DNA from: Pyxidicoccus parkwaysis
GTDB taxonomy: Bacteria; Myxococcota; Myxococcia; Myxococcales; Myxococcaceae
Length of the DNA: 64,000 bases
Assembly (NCBI RefSeq): GCF_017301735.1
Contig: NZ_CP071090.1
Span: forward strand, 2,093,501-2,157,500
Direction of reading: 5' to 3'
Shown here piece after piece: positions 51,564-60,788 of the stretch (its first letter is position 1; each line of letters opens with the position of its first letter). The translations under genes were made by a program, and so were the position numbers. The notes below the pieces were generated by a model. The model searched no databases. It was not told where the DNA came from and saw only the letters and a program-made list of their open reading frames with translations.

Positions 51564-53348
51564 ATGTTGCCTGTGCTGCTGCGGTTGCTGCGCTATGCGC
51601 GCCCGCACGTCGGTGTGCTCATCCTGGCCTTCGTGGGCTCGGCGGCGGTGGCGGCGGCCATGGGCGCGTACGCGTACCTGACGGGGCCGGCGCTGCGCTT
51701 CCTGCTGTCGGGAGGGCAGGAGGGCTTCGCGAGCGCGCAGCGGGTGCCGTGGCTGGCGGACCTGCCACGCGAGGCGGCGCTGTGGGGCTTCCCGCTGCTG
51801 ATGGTGGTGGTGGGCGCGGCGAAGGGCGTGGGGTACCTGGGGCAGTTCTACTTCATGGGCCTGTTCGCGCAGCGCGTGGTGAAGGACCTGCGCCGGGAAT
51901 TGTTCCTGAAGCTCACGTCGCTGTCGCCGTCGCAGCTCGCGAAGCTGCGCACGGGGGATTTGCTCAGCCGCTTCTCCTCGGACGTGAATGCCGTGGAAGC
52001 GGCGGCCATGTACACGGTGGGCGCGTACATCCGCGACAGCCTGCAGGCCATCATCCTCACGGGCGTGGCGCTGTCGATGAGCCCGCTGCTGGGCGCGGTG
52101 ATGCTGTTCGTGGTGCCGCTGGCGGCGCTGCCGGCGTCGCGGCTGATGCGCAAGGTGCTGAAGCGCACGCGTGAGGGACAGACGCAGCTCGGCAACCTCG
52201 CGGGCCAGCTTCACGAGGGACTGGGAGGGCTGCGCACCATCCAGGCCTTCAACGGCCAGGATGCGGAGTTGGCCCGCTTCTCGGCGCACGCGGAGGCGCA
52301 CGAGAAGGCGGTGGTGAGCGCCGCCTGGGCGCGAGGCGCGGTGCCGGGGCTGATGGAGGTGCTGGCGGCGGCGGCGCTGGCGGGAGCGCTGGCGTACGCG
52401 GCGGGCGCGAAGCTGATGCCGCCCGAGGCGCTGCTGTCGCTGCTGACGTCGGTCATCCTGGTGTACCAGCCGGTGAAGGAGCTGGGCCGGGTGACGCAGT
52501 TCGCGGTGCAGGCGGGCGCGGCGGGAGAGCGTCTCTTCGCGCTGCTGGACTTGCAGCACCCGGTGGAGGACGCACCGGACGCGGTGCCGGCGCCGAAGCT
52601 GTCGCGAGGCATCGCGCTTGAGGACGTGCGCTTCTCGTATGGCGAGCGCCGCGCGCTGGACGGCCTGACGCTGGAGTTGAAGGCGGGCCAGGTGACGGCG
52701 CTGGTGGGCGGCAGCGGTGGCGGCAAGAGCACGGTGACGTCGATGCTGCTGCGCTTCGAGCGGCCGCAGCAGGGCAAGCTGTTGCTGGATGGAGTGGACG
52801 CGGACCGCTACTCGGCGACGAGCGTGCGGGAGCAGTTCGCGCTGGTGACGCAGGAGCCGCTGCTCTTCCAGGGCACGGTGCTGGACAACCTGCGCTACGC
52901 GAGGCCGGACGCCACGAGGGAGGAAGTGGAGGCGGCGGCGAAGGTGGCGCACGCGGACGGCTTCATCCGAGCACTCCCGGAGGGCTACGACACGCGCATC
53001 GGAGAGCGAGGCGTGACGTTGAGCGGAGGCCAGCGACAGCGGCTCTGCATTGCCAGGGCGGTGCTGGCGAAAGCTCCGGTGCTGGTGCTGGACGAGGCCA
53101 CGAGCAGCCTGGACCCGGAGAGCGAGCGCGAGGTGCAGGCGGCGCTGGCGGCGGTGCTCCCCGGGCGCACGGCGCTGGTGATTGCGCACCGGTTGTCCAC
53201 GGTGGTGAACGCGGACGTGTTGCACGTGATGGAAGCGGGCCGTGTGGTGGAGAGCGGCACGCACGCGGAGTTGCTCCAGCGGGGCGGGCGTTATGCATCG
53301 CTGTGGCAGATGCAGACGCATGGCTCCATGGATAAGGGCGCTGCCTGA
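51564..53348 (+). CDS. msbA: MsbA-like lipid/drug exporter, fused ABC half-transporter
   Basis: A protein of 594 residues with a six-helix membrane domain (about 1-315) followed by the nucleotide-binding domain. Walker A is GGSGGGKST, the signature is LSGGQRQRLCIARAVLAKAP, Walker B is VLVLDEATSSLD, and the H-loop His is in IAHRLS. Homodimers of this type flip lipids across the inner membrane. Position between lpxB and waaA/lpxK supports a role as the lipid A flippase, but other substrates cannot be excluded from sequence. It starts 2 bases after the mosaic gene. Confidence 0.85.
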   Translation: MLPVLLRLLRYARPHVGVLILAFVGSAAVAAAMGAYAYLTGPALRFLLSGGQEGFASAQRVPWLADLPREAALWGFPLLMVVVGAAKGVGYLGQFYFMGLFAQRVVKDLRRELFLKLTSLSPSQLAKLRTGDLLSRFSSDVNAVEAAAMYTVGAYIRDSLQAIILTGVALSMSPLLGAVMLFVVPLAALPASRLMRKVLKRTREGQTQLGNLAGQLHEGLGGLRTIQAFNGQDAELARFSAHAEAHEKAVVSAAWARGAVPGLMEVLAAAALAGALAYAAGAKLMPPEALLSLLTSVILVYQPVKELGRVTQFAVQAGAAGERLFALLDLQHPVEDAPDAVPAPKLSRGIALEDVRFSYGERRALDGLTLELKAGQVTALVGGSGGGKSTVTSMLLRFERPQQGKLLLDGVDADRYSATSVREQFALVTQEPLLFQGTVLDNLRYARPDATREEVEAAAKVAHADGFIRALPEGYDTRIGERGVTLSGGQRQRLCIARAVLAKAPVLVLDEATSSLDPESEREVQAALAAVLPGRTALVIAHRLSTVVNADVLHVMEAGRVVESGTHAELLQRGGRYASLWQMQTHGSMDKGAA

Positions 53349-53397
53349 CCCGGACCCGCGGCACGCCCTGTCCACGCGTTAGCAGGAGAGCAAGGTG

Positions 53398-54645
53398 ATG
53401 AGCCGCGTCCGCACAGCACTGACGAAGGTCCTCCGGGCAGTGGTGGGCTTCCTGCTTCTGCTTGTCGGAATCGCGGGCTTCTTCGCGTTGCCAGCCTCAT
53501 TCGCGAGCTACCCGGTGGTGCCGCCGAAGGAGGGCGCTCCCCGGTGGGTACGCGGCGCGTACCACGTGCACACGACGCGCTCGGACGGAAGGGGCAGCCC
53601 GCAAGAGGTGGCCCGCGCCGCGAAGGAAGCCGGCCTCGACTTCGTCGTCCTCACCGACCACAACGACTTCAAGCCGCCTGCGCCCGCGTGGGTGGACGGA
53701 GTGCTGCTGGTGCCGGGAGTGGAGATCTCCACCTCCTCGGGGCACCTGGCCGCGTTCGGCATGGAGCGGCCGCTGGAAGGCGTGCGCCAGTGGATGCCGC
53801 CCGGAGACGCGGTGAAGGCGGTGGCGGCGGCGGGAGGCACGGCCGTGCTCGCGCACCCGGTGCAGAAGCGCAACCCGTGGACGGACGACGCCAGCGCAAG
53901 AGAGGCCCCGGGCTTCGAGCTGTACTCAGCGGACACCTTCTTCCGTCAGGCGGTGAGCAATCCGGTGAGCCGATTGCTTCCCGCTGTGGGCGCGTACCTG
54001 GGCAACCCTGGGCACGGGGTGATGCTCCTCGTCACGCCCGAGCCGGAGCCGGCAGCACGCTTCATGGAGCTCTCACGAGCGCATCCGCGAATCGCGCTCT
54101 GCGCTCACGATGCACACGGCCTGCCCTCGTACGAGGCGGTCTTCGAGTCCATGGCGATGTATCTGCCACCGGAGCTCGTGCCGGCTCCTCTGCCGAAGGA
54201 CGCAGCCGAGGCCGCGGCGCGAGTCACCAAGGCGCTCGGAAGCGGGCGAGCCCTATGCGCCTTCCGCGCCCTGGGCGAGCCCGAGGGTTTCGCACTGAGC
54301 GTTGTGGCCCCGGCGGATGAGGCAATGGCGGGTGTAGCCCCGGACCACCGAGACACGAGCGCAGACGCCGTGCCGGACGGCACAGTCCCGGAGCGCCGCG
54401 AAGCGAAGGTCGGCGACGTGCTGGAAGTACGCCTGCCCGGCAATCCGGAAGAGGGCTCGGTCCGGGTGCAGGTATGGGGCGACGGAAAGCTCCGTCCGGA
54501 CGGAAGGTCCGTGGAATTGACGGGCCCGGGCGTGGTGCAGGTGGAAGTGTGGGCCCGAGCCCCGGGGCGCTTCTTTGGAACAGAGTGGCGGCCCTGGATT
54601 GTGCCAAGCCCCGTCCGCGTGGTGCCGCGAGGGCCGGGCATCTGA
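53398..54645 (+). CDS. membrane-anchored PHP-domain metallophosphoesterase-like protein
   Basis: A 415-residue protein. An N-terminal membrane helix (about 14-32) is followed by a PHP domain with metal ligands HVHTTRSDG (H56, H58), LTDHND, GVEIS, LAHP and CAHDAHG. A C-terminal beta-rich tail (about 330-415) follows. PHP domains hydrolyse phosphoesters; here it would face the periplasm. It sits between the MsbA-like gene and waaA, with ATG 53398 after a GGAGAGCAAGG site, so an envelope substrate is plausible but unproven. Confidence 0.82.
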   Translation: MSRVRTALTKVLRAVVGFLLLLVGIAGFFALPASFASYPVVPPKEGAPRWVRGAYHVHTTRSDGRGSPQEVARAAKEAGLDFVVLTDHNDFKPPAPAWVDGVLLVPGVEISTSSGHLAAFGMERPLEGVRQWMPPGDAVKAVAAAGGTAVLAHPVQKRNPWTDDASAREAPGFELYSADTFFRQAVSNPVSRLLPAVGAYLGNPGHGVMLLVTPEPEPAARFMELSRAHPRIALCAHDAHGLPSYEAVFESMAMYLPPELVPAPLPKDAAEAAARVTKALGSGRALCAFRALGEPEGFALSVVAPADEAMAGVAPDHRDTSADAVPDGTVPERREAKVGDVLEVRLPGNPEEGSVRVQVWGDGKLRPDGRSVELTGPGVVQVEVWARAPGRFFGTEWRPWIVPSPVRVVPRGPGI

Positions 54646-54666
54646 TAGAGGGCGCGGGAGCCGCCC

Positions 54667-55950
54667 ATGCGCCTCCTGTACATCCTCGCCACCTACGTGC
54701 TCTTCGCGCTCCTGTTCCCGGTGCTCCTGCTGCACCGGAAGACGCGCCATGGGCTGAAGGAGCGGCTGGGCTTCTACGGCCCGGGCAGCCTGCCCACGCG
54801 AGGCGACGGCCCGGTGCTGTGGCTGCACGGAGCGAGCGCGGGAGACCTGCTCGCCCTGTCCCCGATGTTCGGCCCGCTGCGAGCCCGCTTCCCGGGCTGC
54901 CAGCTCATCCTCTCGACGATGACGGACAGCGGCTACGCGATGGCGAAGGGCCGGCTGGCGAAGGACATCGACGGAGTGGTCTACGTGCCCTACGACCTCT
55001 GGGGCGCAACGCGCCGGGCAGTGAAGGCCATCCGCCCGGACGTGCTGGTGCTCGAGTACACGGAGATCTGGCCCAACCTCATCCGAGCAGCGAAGCGAGG
55101 CGGCGCGCGAGTGGTGATGACGAACGGGCGTTTCTCCCCGAAGAACCTGGAGAAGTACCGCCGCCTGTTCAAGCTCATCGGCAATCCGCTGCACGACCTG
55201 GACCTCCTGTTGATGCGCCAGGACGAAGAAGCCGAGCGAGCGAAGAGCCTCGGAGCGCATCCCGAGTGGGTGAAGGTGACGGGCAACACGAAGTTCGACT
55301 CATTGGCGGGAGGCCCCGCGCGCGAGGACGAGACGCTGCGAAGCGCCCTGGGCCTCGAACCGGGAGCCCGGGTCTGGATTGCCGGAAGCACGCACGAGGG
55401 CGAGGAGGAGGTGCTGCTCGGCGTATACCGGAGGCTGCTGGAGCAGTGGCCGGACCTGCGCCTGGTGATTGCACCGAGGTACGTGGACCGAGCCGCGCGC
55501 ATCGTGGCGGTCGCGCAGGAGCAGGGGCTGACGGTGGGCCTGCGCTCGAAAGGCAATCCCGAGCGCGGCCAGGTCGTGGTGCTGGACACGATAGGCGAGC
55601 TGTCGAGAGCGTACCGGCTGGCGACGGTGGTGTTCGTCGGAGGCTCGTTCACGAAGCGCGGCGGGCAGAACATCCTCGAGCCGGCGGGGCAGGGAAAGCC
55701 GGTGCTGTACGGGCCACACATGGACAACTTCCGGGACAGCGTGGAGTTGCTGACGGGCCACGGCGGCGTGCAGGTGCGGGACGGAGAAGCGCTGTACGCG
55801 ACGCTCGCGGAGTGGCTCGCCTCCCCCGAGAAGCTCGCGAGCCTGGGCGCGCAGGCCCAGGTCACGGTGCAACGAATCTCCGGAGCGAGCGAGAGGAACG
55901 CCGAGGCGATGACGACGCTCTTTCCCCACGGGAGGCCGGACCCGCGATGA
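54667..55950 (+). CDS. waaA: 3-deoxy-D-manno-octulosonic acid transferase
   Basis: A 427-residue GT30 enzyme that adds Kdo to lipid IVA. An N-terminal membrane anchor (residues 3-22) precedes RHGLKERLGFYG. EYTEIWPNLI, VTGNTKFD and VFVGGSFTKRGGQNILEPA are family hallmarks. The motif that normally reads SVGE, whose Glu is the proposed catalytic base, reads SAGD here (D60). The start is ATG 54667, 21 bases after the PHP gene. The stop overlaps the next glycosyltransferase ATG. Confidence 0.92.
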   Translation: MRLLYILATYVLFALLFPVLLLHRKTRHGLKERLGFYGPGSLPTRGDGPVLWLHGASAGDLLALSPMFGPLRARFPGCQLILSTMTDSGYAMAKGRLAKDIDGVVYVPYDLWGATRRAVKAIRPDVLVLEYTEIWPNLIRAAKRGGARVVMTNGRFSPKNLEKYRRLFKLIGNPLHDLDLLLMRQDEEAERAKSLGAHPEWVKVTGNTKFDSLAGGPAREDETLRSALGLEPGARVWIAGSTHEGEEEVLLGVYRRLLEQWPDLRLVIAPRYVDRAARIVAVAQEQGLTVGLRSKGNPERGQVVVLDTIGELSRAYRLATVVFVGGSFTKRGGQNILEPAGQGKPVLYGPHMDNFRDSVELLTGHGGVQVRDGEALYATLAEWLASPEKLASLGAQAQVTVQRISGASERNAEAMTTLFPHGRPDPR

Positions 55951-56948
55951 CGCTCATCGTCCATCCGCACTTCCACAAGCGGTACACGGGGGTGACGCGC
56001 CACGTGGAGTCCGTGGTGCCCGCGCTCACGAGGGACTCGGAGACACGGGTCATCGGCTCGGGCCTGAGTGACGGCCTGCCGAGAATCACCTGGCCTGAGC
56101 TGCTCCGCCGAGCGCGCACGGAGCCGGTGGTGTGGCACGCGCACCGGAACAACGAGCTTCTCGCGGGAATGCTGCTGAAGCTCGTTGGCCGCCAGGTGCG
56201 GCTCGTCTTCACGAGACACACCTCCATGGCCCCGAGCGGCTTCACACGCTTCATCGCGAGGGGCGCGGACGCGCTCGTCTCGCTGACGAAGCAGGTGGCC
56301 GAGGTCATCGCGCTGCCCTCGACGGTGATTTCCCACGGCATCGACCTGACGCGCTTCCATCCGCCAGAGGACCGGGATGAGGCCTGGCGCCGGCTTGGCC
56401 AGGGCGGGCGTTACGGCATCGGAGTCATCGGCCGCATCCGCAAGGAGAAGGGGCAGGGAGACTTCCTGGAGGCCGTGCGTCCGCTGCTGCCACAGCACCC
56501 GGAATGGCAGGCAGTGCTCGTGGGCCTCGCGAAGGGAGCGGACCTGGACTGGGTGAACGGGCTGCGCGCCGGAATCGAGGACCGGGTGGCACTGGCCGGA
56601 GAGCAATCCGTCATCGAGCCCTGGTACCAGGGGTTGAGCATCCTGGTGCATCCGTCCTACGCGGAGGGCTACTCGCTGGTGCACGTGGAGGCGATGGCCT
56701 CGGGCTGCTGCGTGGTGGCCTCGAAGCTGCAGTACCTGGACACGCTCATCGAGCACGGGCGCACGGGCTTCTTCTTCGAACCCGGAGACGTGAAGGCTTT
56801 GCGGGAAGTGCTCACCCTGCTGATGCGCGAGCCGGAGCGAGCACGAGAAGTGGGCCGCAACGCGGCCGAGGAAGCCAGGCGCCGGTGCGGAGTGGAGCAC
56901 GAGGCGAGGGCCCTGGGCGACCTCTACCGCGCGGTGGTGGAGCGCTGA
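55947..56948 (+). CDS. glycosyltransferase family 4-type, LPS core candidate
   Basis: A 333-residue GT-B enzyme. The N-terminal acceptor half contains HPHFHKRYTGVTRHVESVV; the donor half has GVIGRIRKEKGQGDFLEA and HPSYAEGYSLVHVEAMASG, the E-x7-E type motif of GT4 retaining transferases. It overlaps waaA (ATGA) and lies 4 bases before another transferase, so it probably adds a core sugar to Kdo-lipid A. The exact sugar cannot be read. Confidence 0.88.
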   Translation: MTLIVHPHFHKRYTGVTRHVESVVPALTRDSETRVIGSGLSDGLPRITWPELLRRARTEPVVWHAHRNNELLAGMLLKLVGRQVRLVFTRHTSMAPSGFTRFIARGADALVSLTKQVAEVIALPSTVISHGIDLTRFHPPEDRDEAWRRLGQGGRYGIGVIGRIRKEKGQGDFLEAVRPLLPQHPEWQAVLVGLAKGADLDWVNGLRAGIEDRVALAGEQSVIEPWYQGLSILVHPSYAEGYSLVHVEAMASGCCVVASKLQYLDTLIEHGRTGFFFEPGDVKALREVLTLLMREPERAREVGRNAAEEARRRCGVEHEARALGDLYRAVVER

Positions 56949-56952
56949 GCGG

Positions 56953-57981
56953 ATGCGAATCCTCCACCTGCTCGCGAGTCCCTTCTTCAGCGGCCCCGCG
57001 GAGAACGTGGCCCTGCTGGCCCAGGCCCAGCGCGAGGCCGGGCACGAGGTGACGGTGGCGGTGGACCGCAGGCGCAAGGACGTGCCGGCCGAGGAGCCCG
57101 CGGTGCCACGCTTCCGGGAGCTCGGCTTGCTGGACGAAGGAGGCCTGGAGCTGTCGGTGAAGTCCCCGCCGTGGAAGATGTGGAGCGACCTGCGCCAGTT
57201 GAGCAAGCGCGAGGTGGACGTGGTGCACTCGCACTTCAGCCACGACCACCTGCTCGCGAGGTGGGGCCGTCCCCGAGGCGCCGTGCTGGTCCGCTCGCTC
57301 CACGCGCCTCGCTCGCTGAGGGCCTCGCTGCCGGCAGCGGACGCCTACACGGTGCCAGCGAGCGCTCTACTTCCAGGATTGAGAGACAGAGGTAGGACTG
57401 CTGAAGTTCTGCCCGCACTGGTGGACCCGAGATTCCACCCGGCGAAAGACAGACACGCCCTGCGTCGCGAGCTCGGGCTCACGGGGCAGCCGGTGCTGGG
57501 CATGGTCTCCACCTTCCAGCCGTCGAGGCGGCACGAAGTCGGAGTGAGTGCCTTCGCCCTGTACCGGAAGCAGCGTCCGGAAGCGCGCCTCGTGCTCGTG
57601 GGAGACGGGGCGTTGCTGGAGGCAACGCGGCGGCAGGTCAAGGAACTCGGTCTGGGGGGTGCGGTCACCTTCACGGGCTATCAGCAAGGCGAAGCCTTCG
57701 TGCGATGGCTCCAGGCCCTGGACGAGGTATGGCTGCTGGGCCTGGGCAATGACTGGAGCGCAAGGGCCGCGGCGCAGGCCCGAGCCTGCGGAGTGCGAGT
57801 GGTCGCGGTGGAAGAGGGCGCATTGCCAGACCTGGCGGATGCGCGAGTCAACACACCGACGCCGGAGGCCGTCGTCGCCGCCGCGCTCTCCGAACAGCGG
57901 GCCCCGATTGCGCACCCGACGAACGCGCGAATCGCAAGTGACGTGCTGTCGCTCTATGAGCGAGCGAGGCGTACCCGGTGA
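56953..57981 (+). CDS. glycosyltransferase (GT-B fold), LPS core candidate
   Basis: A 342-residue protein beginning MRILHLLASPFFSGPAENV, followed by VVHSHFSHDHLLARW, the typical N-half of GT4 enzymes. GMVSTFQPSRRHEVGVSAF and ARLVLVGDGALLEATRR mark the donor half. The last catalytic E-x7-E motif is weak here (VWLLGLGNDWSARAAAQARA), so activity or donor may differ. Codon use around 57360-57420 is less GC-extreme than its neighbours. The stop overlaps the lpxK GTG start. Confidence 0.8.
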   Translation: MRILHLLASPFFSGPAENVALLAQAQREAGHEVTVAVDRRRKDVPAEEPAVPRFRELGLLDEGGLELSVKSPPWKMWSDLRQLSKREVDVVHSHFSHDHLLARWGRPRGAVLVRSLHAPRSLRASLPAADAYTVPASALLPGLRDRGRTAEVLPALVDPRFHPAKDRHALRRELGLTGQPVLGMVSTFQPSRRHEVGVSAFALYRKQRPEARLVLVGDGALLEATRRQVKELGLGGAVTFTGYQQGEAFVRWLQALDEVWLLGLGNDWSARAAAQARACGVRVVAVEEGALPDLADARVNTPTPEAVVAAALSEQRAPIAHPTNARIASDVLSLYERARRTR

Positions 57982-59066
57982 GCACCACGCCGACCGAAGC
58001 GCCCACGGCCATCGAGCGGGTCTTCTACCCGCCGGCCCCCGAGCCCTGGGGACGCCGTGCCCTGCTGTCGCCTCTCACCGCGGTATCCTGGACCTACGCG
58101 GCGGCCGTGCACCTGAGACGGGCCCTCTACGACTCGGGCCTGCTGCGAGCCGAACGAGTCGAAGGTCTGCGAGTCATCTCCGTGGGCAACCTCAACGTGG
58201 GAGGCACGGGCAAGACACCCGCAGTGCTTCATCTCGCGGAGTTGCTGGTGCGAGAAGGGCGCAAGGTCGGCATCCTCACGAGAGGTTACGGCCGGGGCTC
58301 GCGAGAGCCACTGACCTTCATCGGCACGGAGCCGCTGCCGTCGGTCGACGACGCCGGAGATGAACCCCTCCTGCTCGCACGTCGTTGTCCGCAGGCACGC
58401 CTCTTCGTGGGAGCGAACCGCGTCGCCGGAGCGTACCGGGCGAGAGATGAGTTCGGCCTCGACACGGTGCTGCTCGACGACGGCTTCCAGCACCGAAGGC
58501 TCGCGAGAGACGAGGACCTCGTCGTGGTGGACGAGGCAGTGGGACTGGGCAACGGCCACATGCTTCCCCGAGGCCCACTGCGAGAGCCACGCTCCTCGCT
58601 GCGTCGAGCCACACTGCTCTGGGTCCGAGCCGCGTCTTCCACGGCAGCGGCGAGCCCGGACCTGCCGCCGAGCACACCGCGAGTCCGCACGCGCTACCTG
58701 CCCACGGCATGGCTCGACCCGACGGGAGAGAGCCACCCCACGGAGGCACTGGCCGGACAGCCCGCGCTCGCGCTGGCGGGGCTTGCCCGGCCGGGAGGCT
58801 TTCTGCGGACCCTGCACTCGCTCGGCGCGGAGGTGCGCGACGCGGCCCTCTTCCCGGACCACCACCGATTCACGGCCGATGAGCTCCGCGACGTACAGGC
58901 CCGAGCCGCCCGACAGGGTGCACGGGTGGTGACGACGGAGAAGGACGCCGTGCGCCTGCCGTCCGGCTTCGAGGCCTGGGTGGTCCGGCTCGGAGTGGAG
59001 GTGCTGGAGGGTGAAACCCACCTGCGCCGGGCGCTCGGGCTGGCGGATGTACCGCGCGACTTGTGA
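57978..59066 (+). CDS. lpxK: tetraacyldisaccharide 4'-kinase
   Basis: A 362-residue kinase that phosphorylates the lipid A disaccharide at position 4'. The P-loop GGTGKT is at residues 75-80 within VGNLNVGGTGKTP. VLLDDGFQHRRLARDEDLVVVD, LPRGPLREP and FPDHHRFTADEL are strong family signatures. The start is GTG 57978 (GTGA overlap with the upstream transferase). It completes, with lpxA/D/I/B, most of the lipid A pathway in this window; lpxC is absent. Confidence 0.96.
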   Translation: MSTTPTEAPTAIERVFYPPAPEPWGRRALLSPLTAVSWTYAAAVHLRRALYDSGLLRAERVEGLRVISVGNLNVGGTGKTPAVLHLAELLVREGRKVGILTRGYGRGSREPLTFIGTEPLPSVDDAGDEPLLLARRCPQARLFVGANRVAGAYRARDEFGLDTVLLDDGFQHRRLARDEDLVVVDEAVGLGNGHMLPRGPLREPRSSLRRATLLWVRAASSTAAASPDLPPSTPRVRTRYLPTAWLDPTGESHPTEALAGQPALALAGLARPGGFLRTLHSLGAEVRDAALFPDHHRFTADELRDVQARAARQGARVVTTEKDAVRLPSGFEAWVVRLGVEVLEGETHLRRALGLADVPRDL

Positions 59067-59097
59067 GGCGCGGGGGGCTGTGGGACAAACCGCCGCC

Positions 59098-60111
59098 ATG
59101 GCCGCAGTCTCGCCCGCTCGCTCATTGCCTTCGCCCGCTCGCCTGCCGCTCGCCTTCGCGCGCCGCCGGGTGCTGCTGGTCGGGGACCTGGTTGCCGACC
59201 ACTACATCTACGGCCAGACGGACCGCGTGAGCCGCGAGGCTCCGGTCCTCATCGTCCGCTACGAGTCCGCGGAGGTGAAGCTCGGAGGCGGCGCCAACGT
59301 GGCGGCCAACGTCCGCGCACTCTCCGGTCAGGTGACGGCCGTGGGCGCGCTCGGAGCGGACGAGATGGGCAACGCGCTCCGCCGTCTCTGCGACGAGGCC
59401 GGCATCCGCCTCCACGCAGTGGGCGGGCGCGGCATCGAAACAGAGACGAAGACGCGAATCCTCGCCGGCGGGGTGAGCACCACGCGCCAGCAGATGCTGC
59501 GATTGGACCGGGGCCAGAGAGGCTCGCTGCCACCGCGCATGCGCAAGGCGCTGGCGAAGCAGGTGGAGGATGCGGCGAAGGACGCGGACGCGGTGGTGGT
59601 GTCCGACTACGGCGCGGGCGTGCTGGGAGACGAGGTGCGGGAAGTTCTCCGGCGCCTCGCGGCGGATGGCCTGCCGGTGTGCGTGGACAGCCGCTATGCC
59701 CTGTCCTCCTTCGCCGGGCTGACGGTGTGCAAGCCCAACGAGCCGGAGCTGGAGGCGCTCGCCGGGCGTCCCGTGCGCACGGAAGCGGACCTGCTGGAGG
59801 CAGGACACGCGGCCCTGCGGAGACTCGACTGCCGGGCGCTGCTGGTGACGCGAGGCCGGCACGGAATGACGCTCTTCGACGCGGAGGGTGGGGTGGACCA
59901 CATCCCCGTGCACGGAGCAAAGGCGGCGGTGGACGTGACGGGCGCGGGAGACACGGTGATTGCCACCTTCGCGCTTTCGCTGGCGGCGGGCGCCACCTTC
60001 GGCGAGGCGGCGCGACTGGCGAACGTGGCCGGAGCGCTGGTGGTGCAGAAGCCGGGCACGGCGACGGTGTCGAAGGACGAGCTGCTCGAAGAGCTGCGGA
60101 GCACGAGATGA
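59098..60111 (+). CDS. rfaE1: D-glycero-beta-D-manno-heptose-7-phosphate kinase
   Basis: A 337-residue PfkB-family kinase equal to the N-terminal half of E. coli HldE. VGDLVADHYIYGQTDRVSREAP, LGGGANVAANVRAL and DVTGAGDTVIATFALSLAAG show the sugar site, Gly-rich loop and the catalytic Asp region. It makes heptose bisphosphate for LPS core. ATG 59098 was chosen from the domain start; the upstream frame overlaps lpxK. The next gene encodes the second half of HldE as a separate protein, with an ATGA overlap. Confidence 0.95.
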   Translation: MAAVSPARSLPSPARLPLAFARRRVLLVGDLVADHYIYGQTDRVSREAPVLIVRYESAEVKLGGGANVAANVRALSGQVTAVGALGADEMGNALRRLCDEAGIRLHAVGGRGIETETKTRILAGGVSTTRQQMLRLDRGQRGSLPPRMRKALAKQVEDAAKDADAVVVSDYGAGVLGDEVREVLRRLAADGLPVCVDSRYALSSFAGLTVCKPNEPELEALAGRPVRTEADLLEAGHAALRRLDCRALLVTRGRHGMTLFDAEGGVDHIPVHGAKAAVDVTGAGDTVIATFALSLAAGATFGEAARLANVAGALVVQKPGTATVSKDELLEELRSTR

Positions 60112-60596
60112 ACACCCTGGACAAGCTGCAGTCGCTCGCGAAGGTGGCGGAGGAGCGCGAGCGCTGGAGGGCCGAGGGCCGCACGGTGGCGCTGGCCAAC
60201 GGCGTCTTCGACCTGCTGCACGTGGGCCACGTGCGATACCTGGAGGGAGCCCGGGCGCTCGCGGACGTGCTCGTGGTGGCGGTGAACTCGGACGCTTCGA
60301 CGCGGGCCTACAAGGGCCCGGGCCGCCCCTACATCCCCGAGTCCGAGCGGGCCGAGTTGGTGGCCGCGCTCTCCTGCACGGACCGGGTCATCGTCTTCGA
60401 CGAGCCCAACGTGAGGAACATCATCCGAGCCCTGAAGCCGGACGTGCACGTGAAGGGCACGGACTACACGCCCGACAGCATCCCCGAGGGGGACGAGGTC
60501 CGCGCCTACGGAGGCCGCACGGCGGTGTCCGGAGACCCGAAGGACCACAGCACCACGGAGCTCGCGAGGCGCCTCGGTAAAGAGGGGACGAAGTAG
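60108..60596 (+). CDS. rfaE2: D-beta-D-heptose 1-phosphate adenylyltransferase
   Basis: A 162-residue nucleotidyltransferase, the C-terminal half of HldE as a stand-alone protein. The HxGH motif (H38-H41) in ANGVFDLLHVGHVRYL and the KGTDYTPDSIPE region are typical. It activates heptose 1-phosphate to ADP-heptose. It overlaps rfaE1 by four bases. The phosphatase GmhB and epimerase HldD are not in the window. Confidence 0.95.
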   Translation: MNTLDKLQSLAKVAEERERWRAEGRTVALANGVFDLLHVGHVRYLEGARALADVLVVAVNSDASTRAYKGPGRPYIPESERAELVAALSCTDRVIVFDEPNVRNIIRALKPDVHVKGTDYTPDSIPEGDEVRAYGGRTAVSGDPKDHSTTELARRLGKEGTK

Positions 60597-60599
60597 CCC

Positions 60600-60785
60600 G
60601 TGCCGCCCCTGGACGCGGTGCTGAAGTCCGTCCTCGGCTGTCCGATGTGCAAGGGCCCGCTGACGCAGCACGAAGCCGAGGTGCACTGCCCGCGCTGCCA
60701 CTGCACCTGGCCGGTGGAGGACGGAATCCCGAGGATGGTGCCCGAGCGCATGTCGAAGACCGCGCCCGAGCCTCAGCCGGAGTAG
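60600..60785 (+). CDS. Trm112-family small zinc protein
   Basis: A 61-residue protein from GTG 60600 with paired CxxC motifs (CPMCKGPL, CPRCHC) and VEDGIPRMVPER, matching the Trm112/YcaR family. Eukaryotic Trm112 activates methyltransferases; the bacterial role is less clear, but these small genes often sit in LPS clusters next to lpxK. It begins 3 bases after rfaE2. It converges with the GT9 gene, ending 3 bases from it. Confidence 0.82.
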   Translation: MPPLDAVLKSVLGCPMCKGPLTQHEAEVHCPRCHCTWPVEDGIPRMVPERMSKTAPEPQPE

Positions 60786-60788
60786 GGC

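Noticed and set aside
59098..60596. rfaE1 and rfaE2 as a broken HldE gene
   Set aside because: Both halves are complete, with their own starts and an ATGA overlap, and the split form is known in many bacteria.
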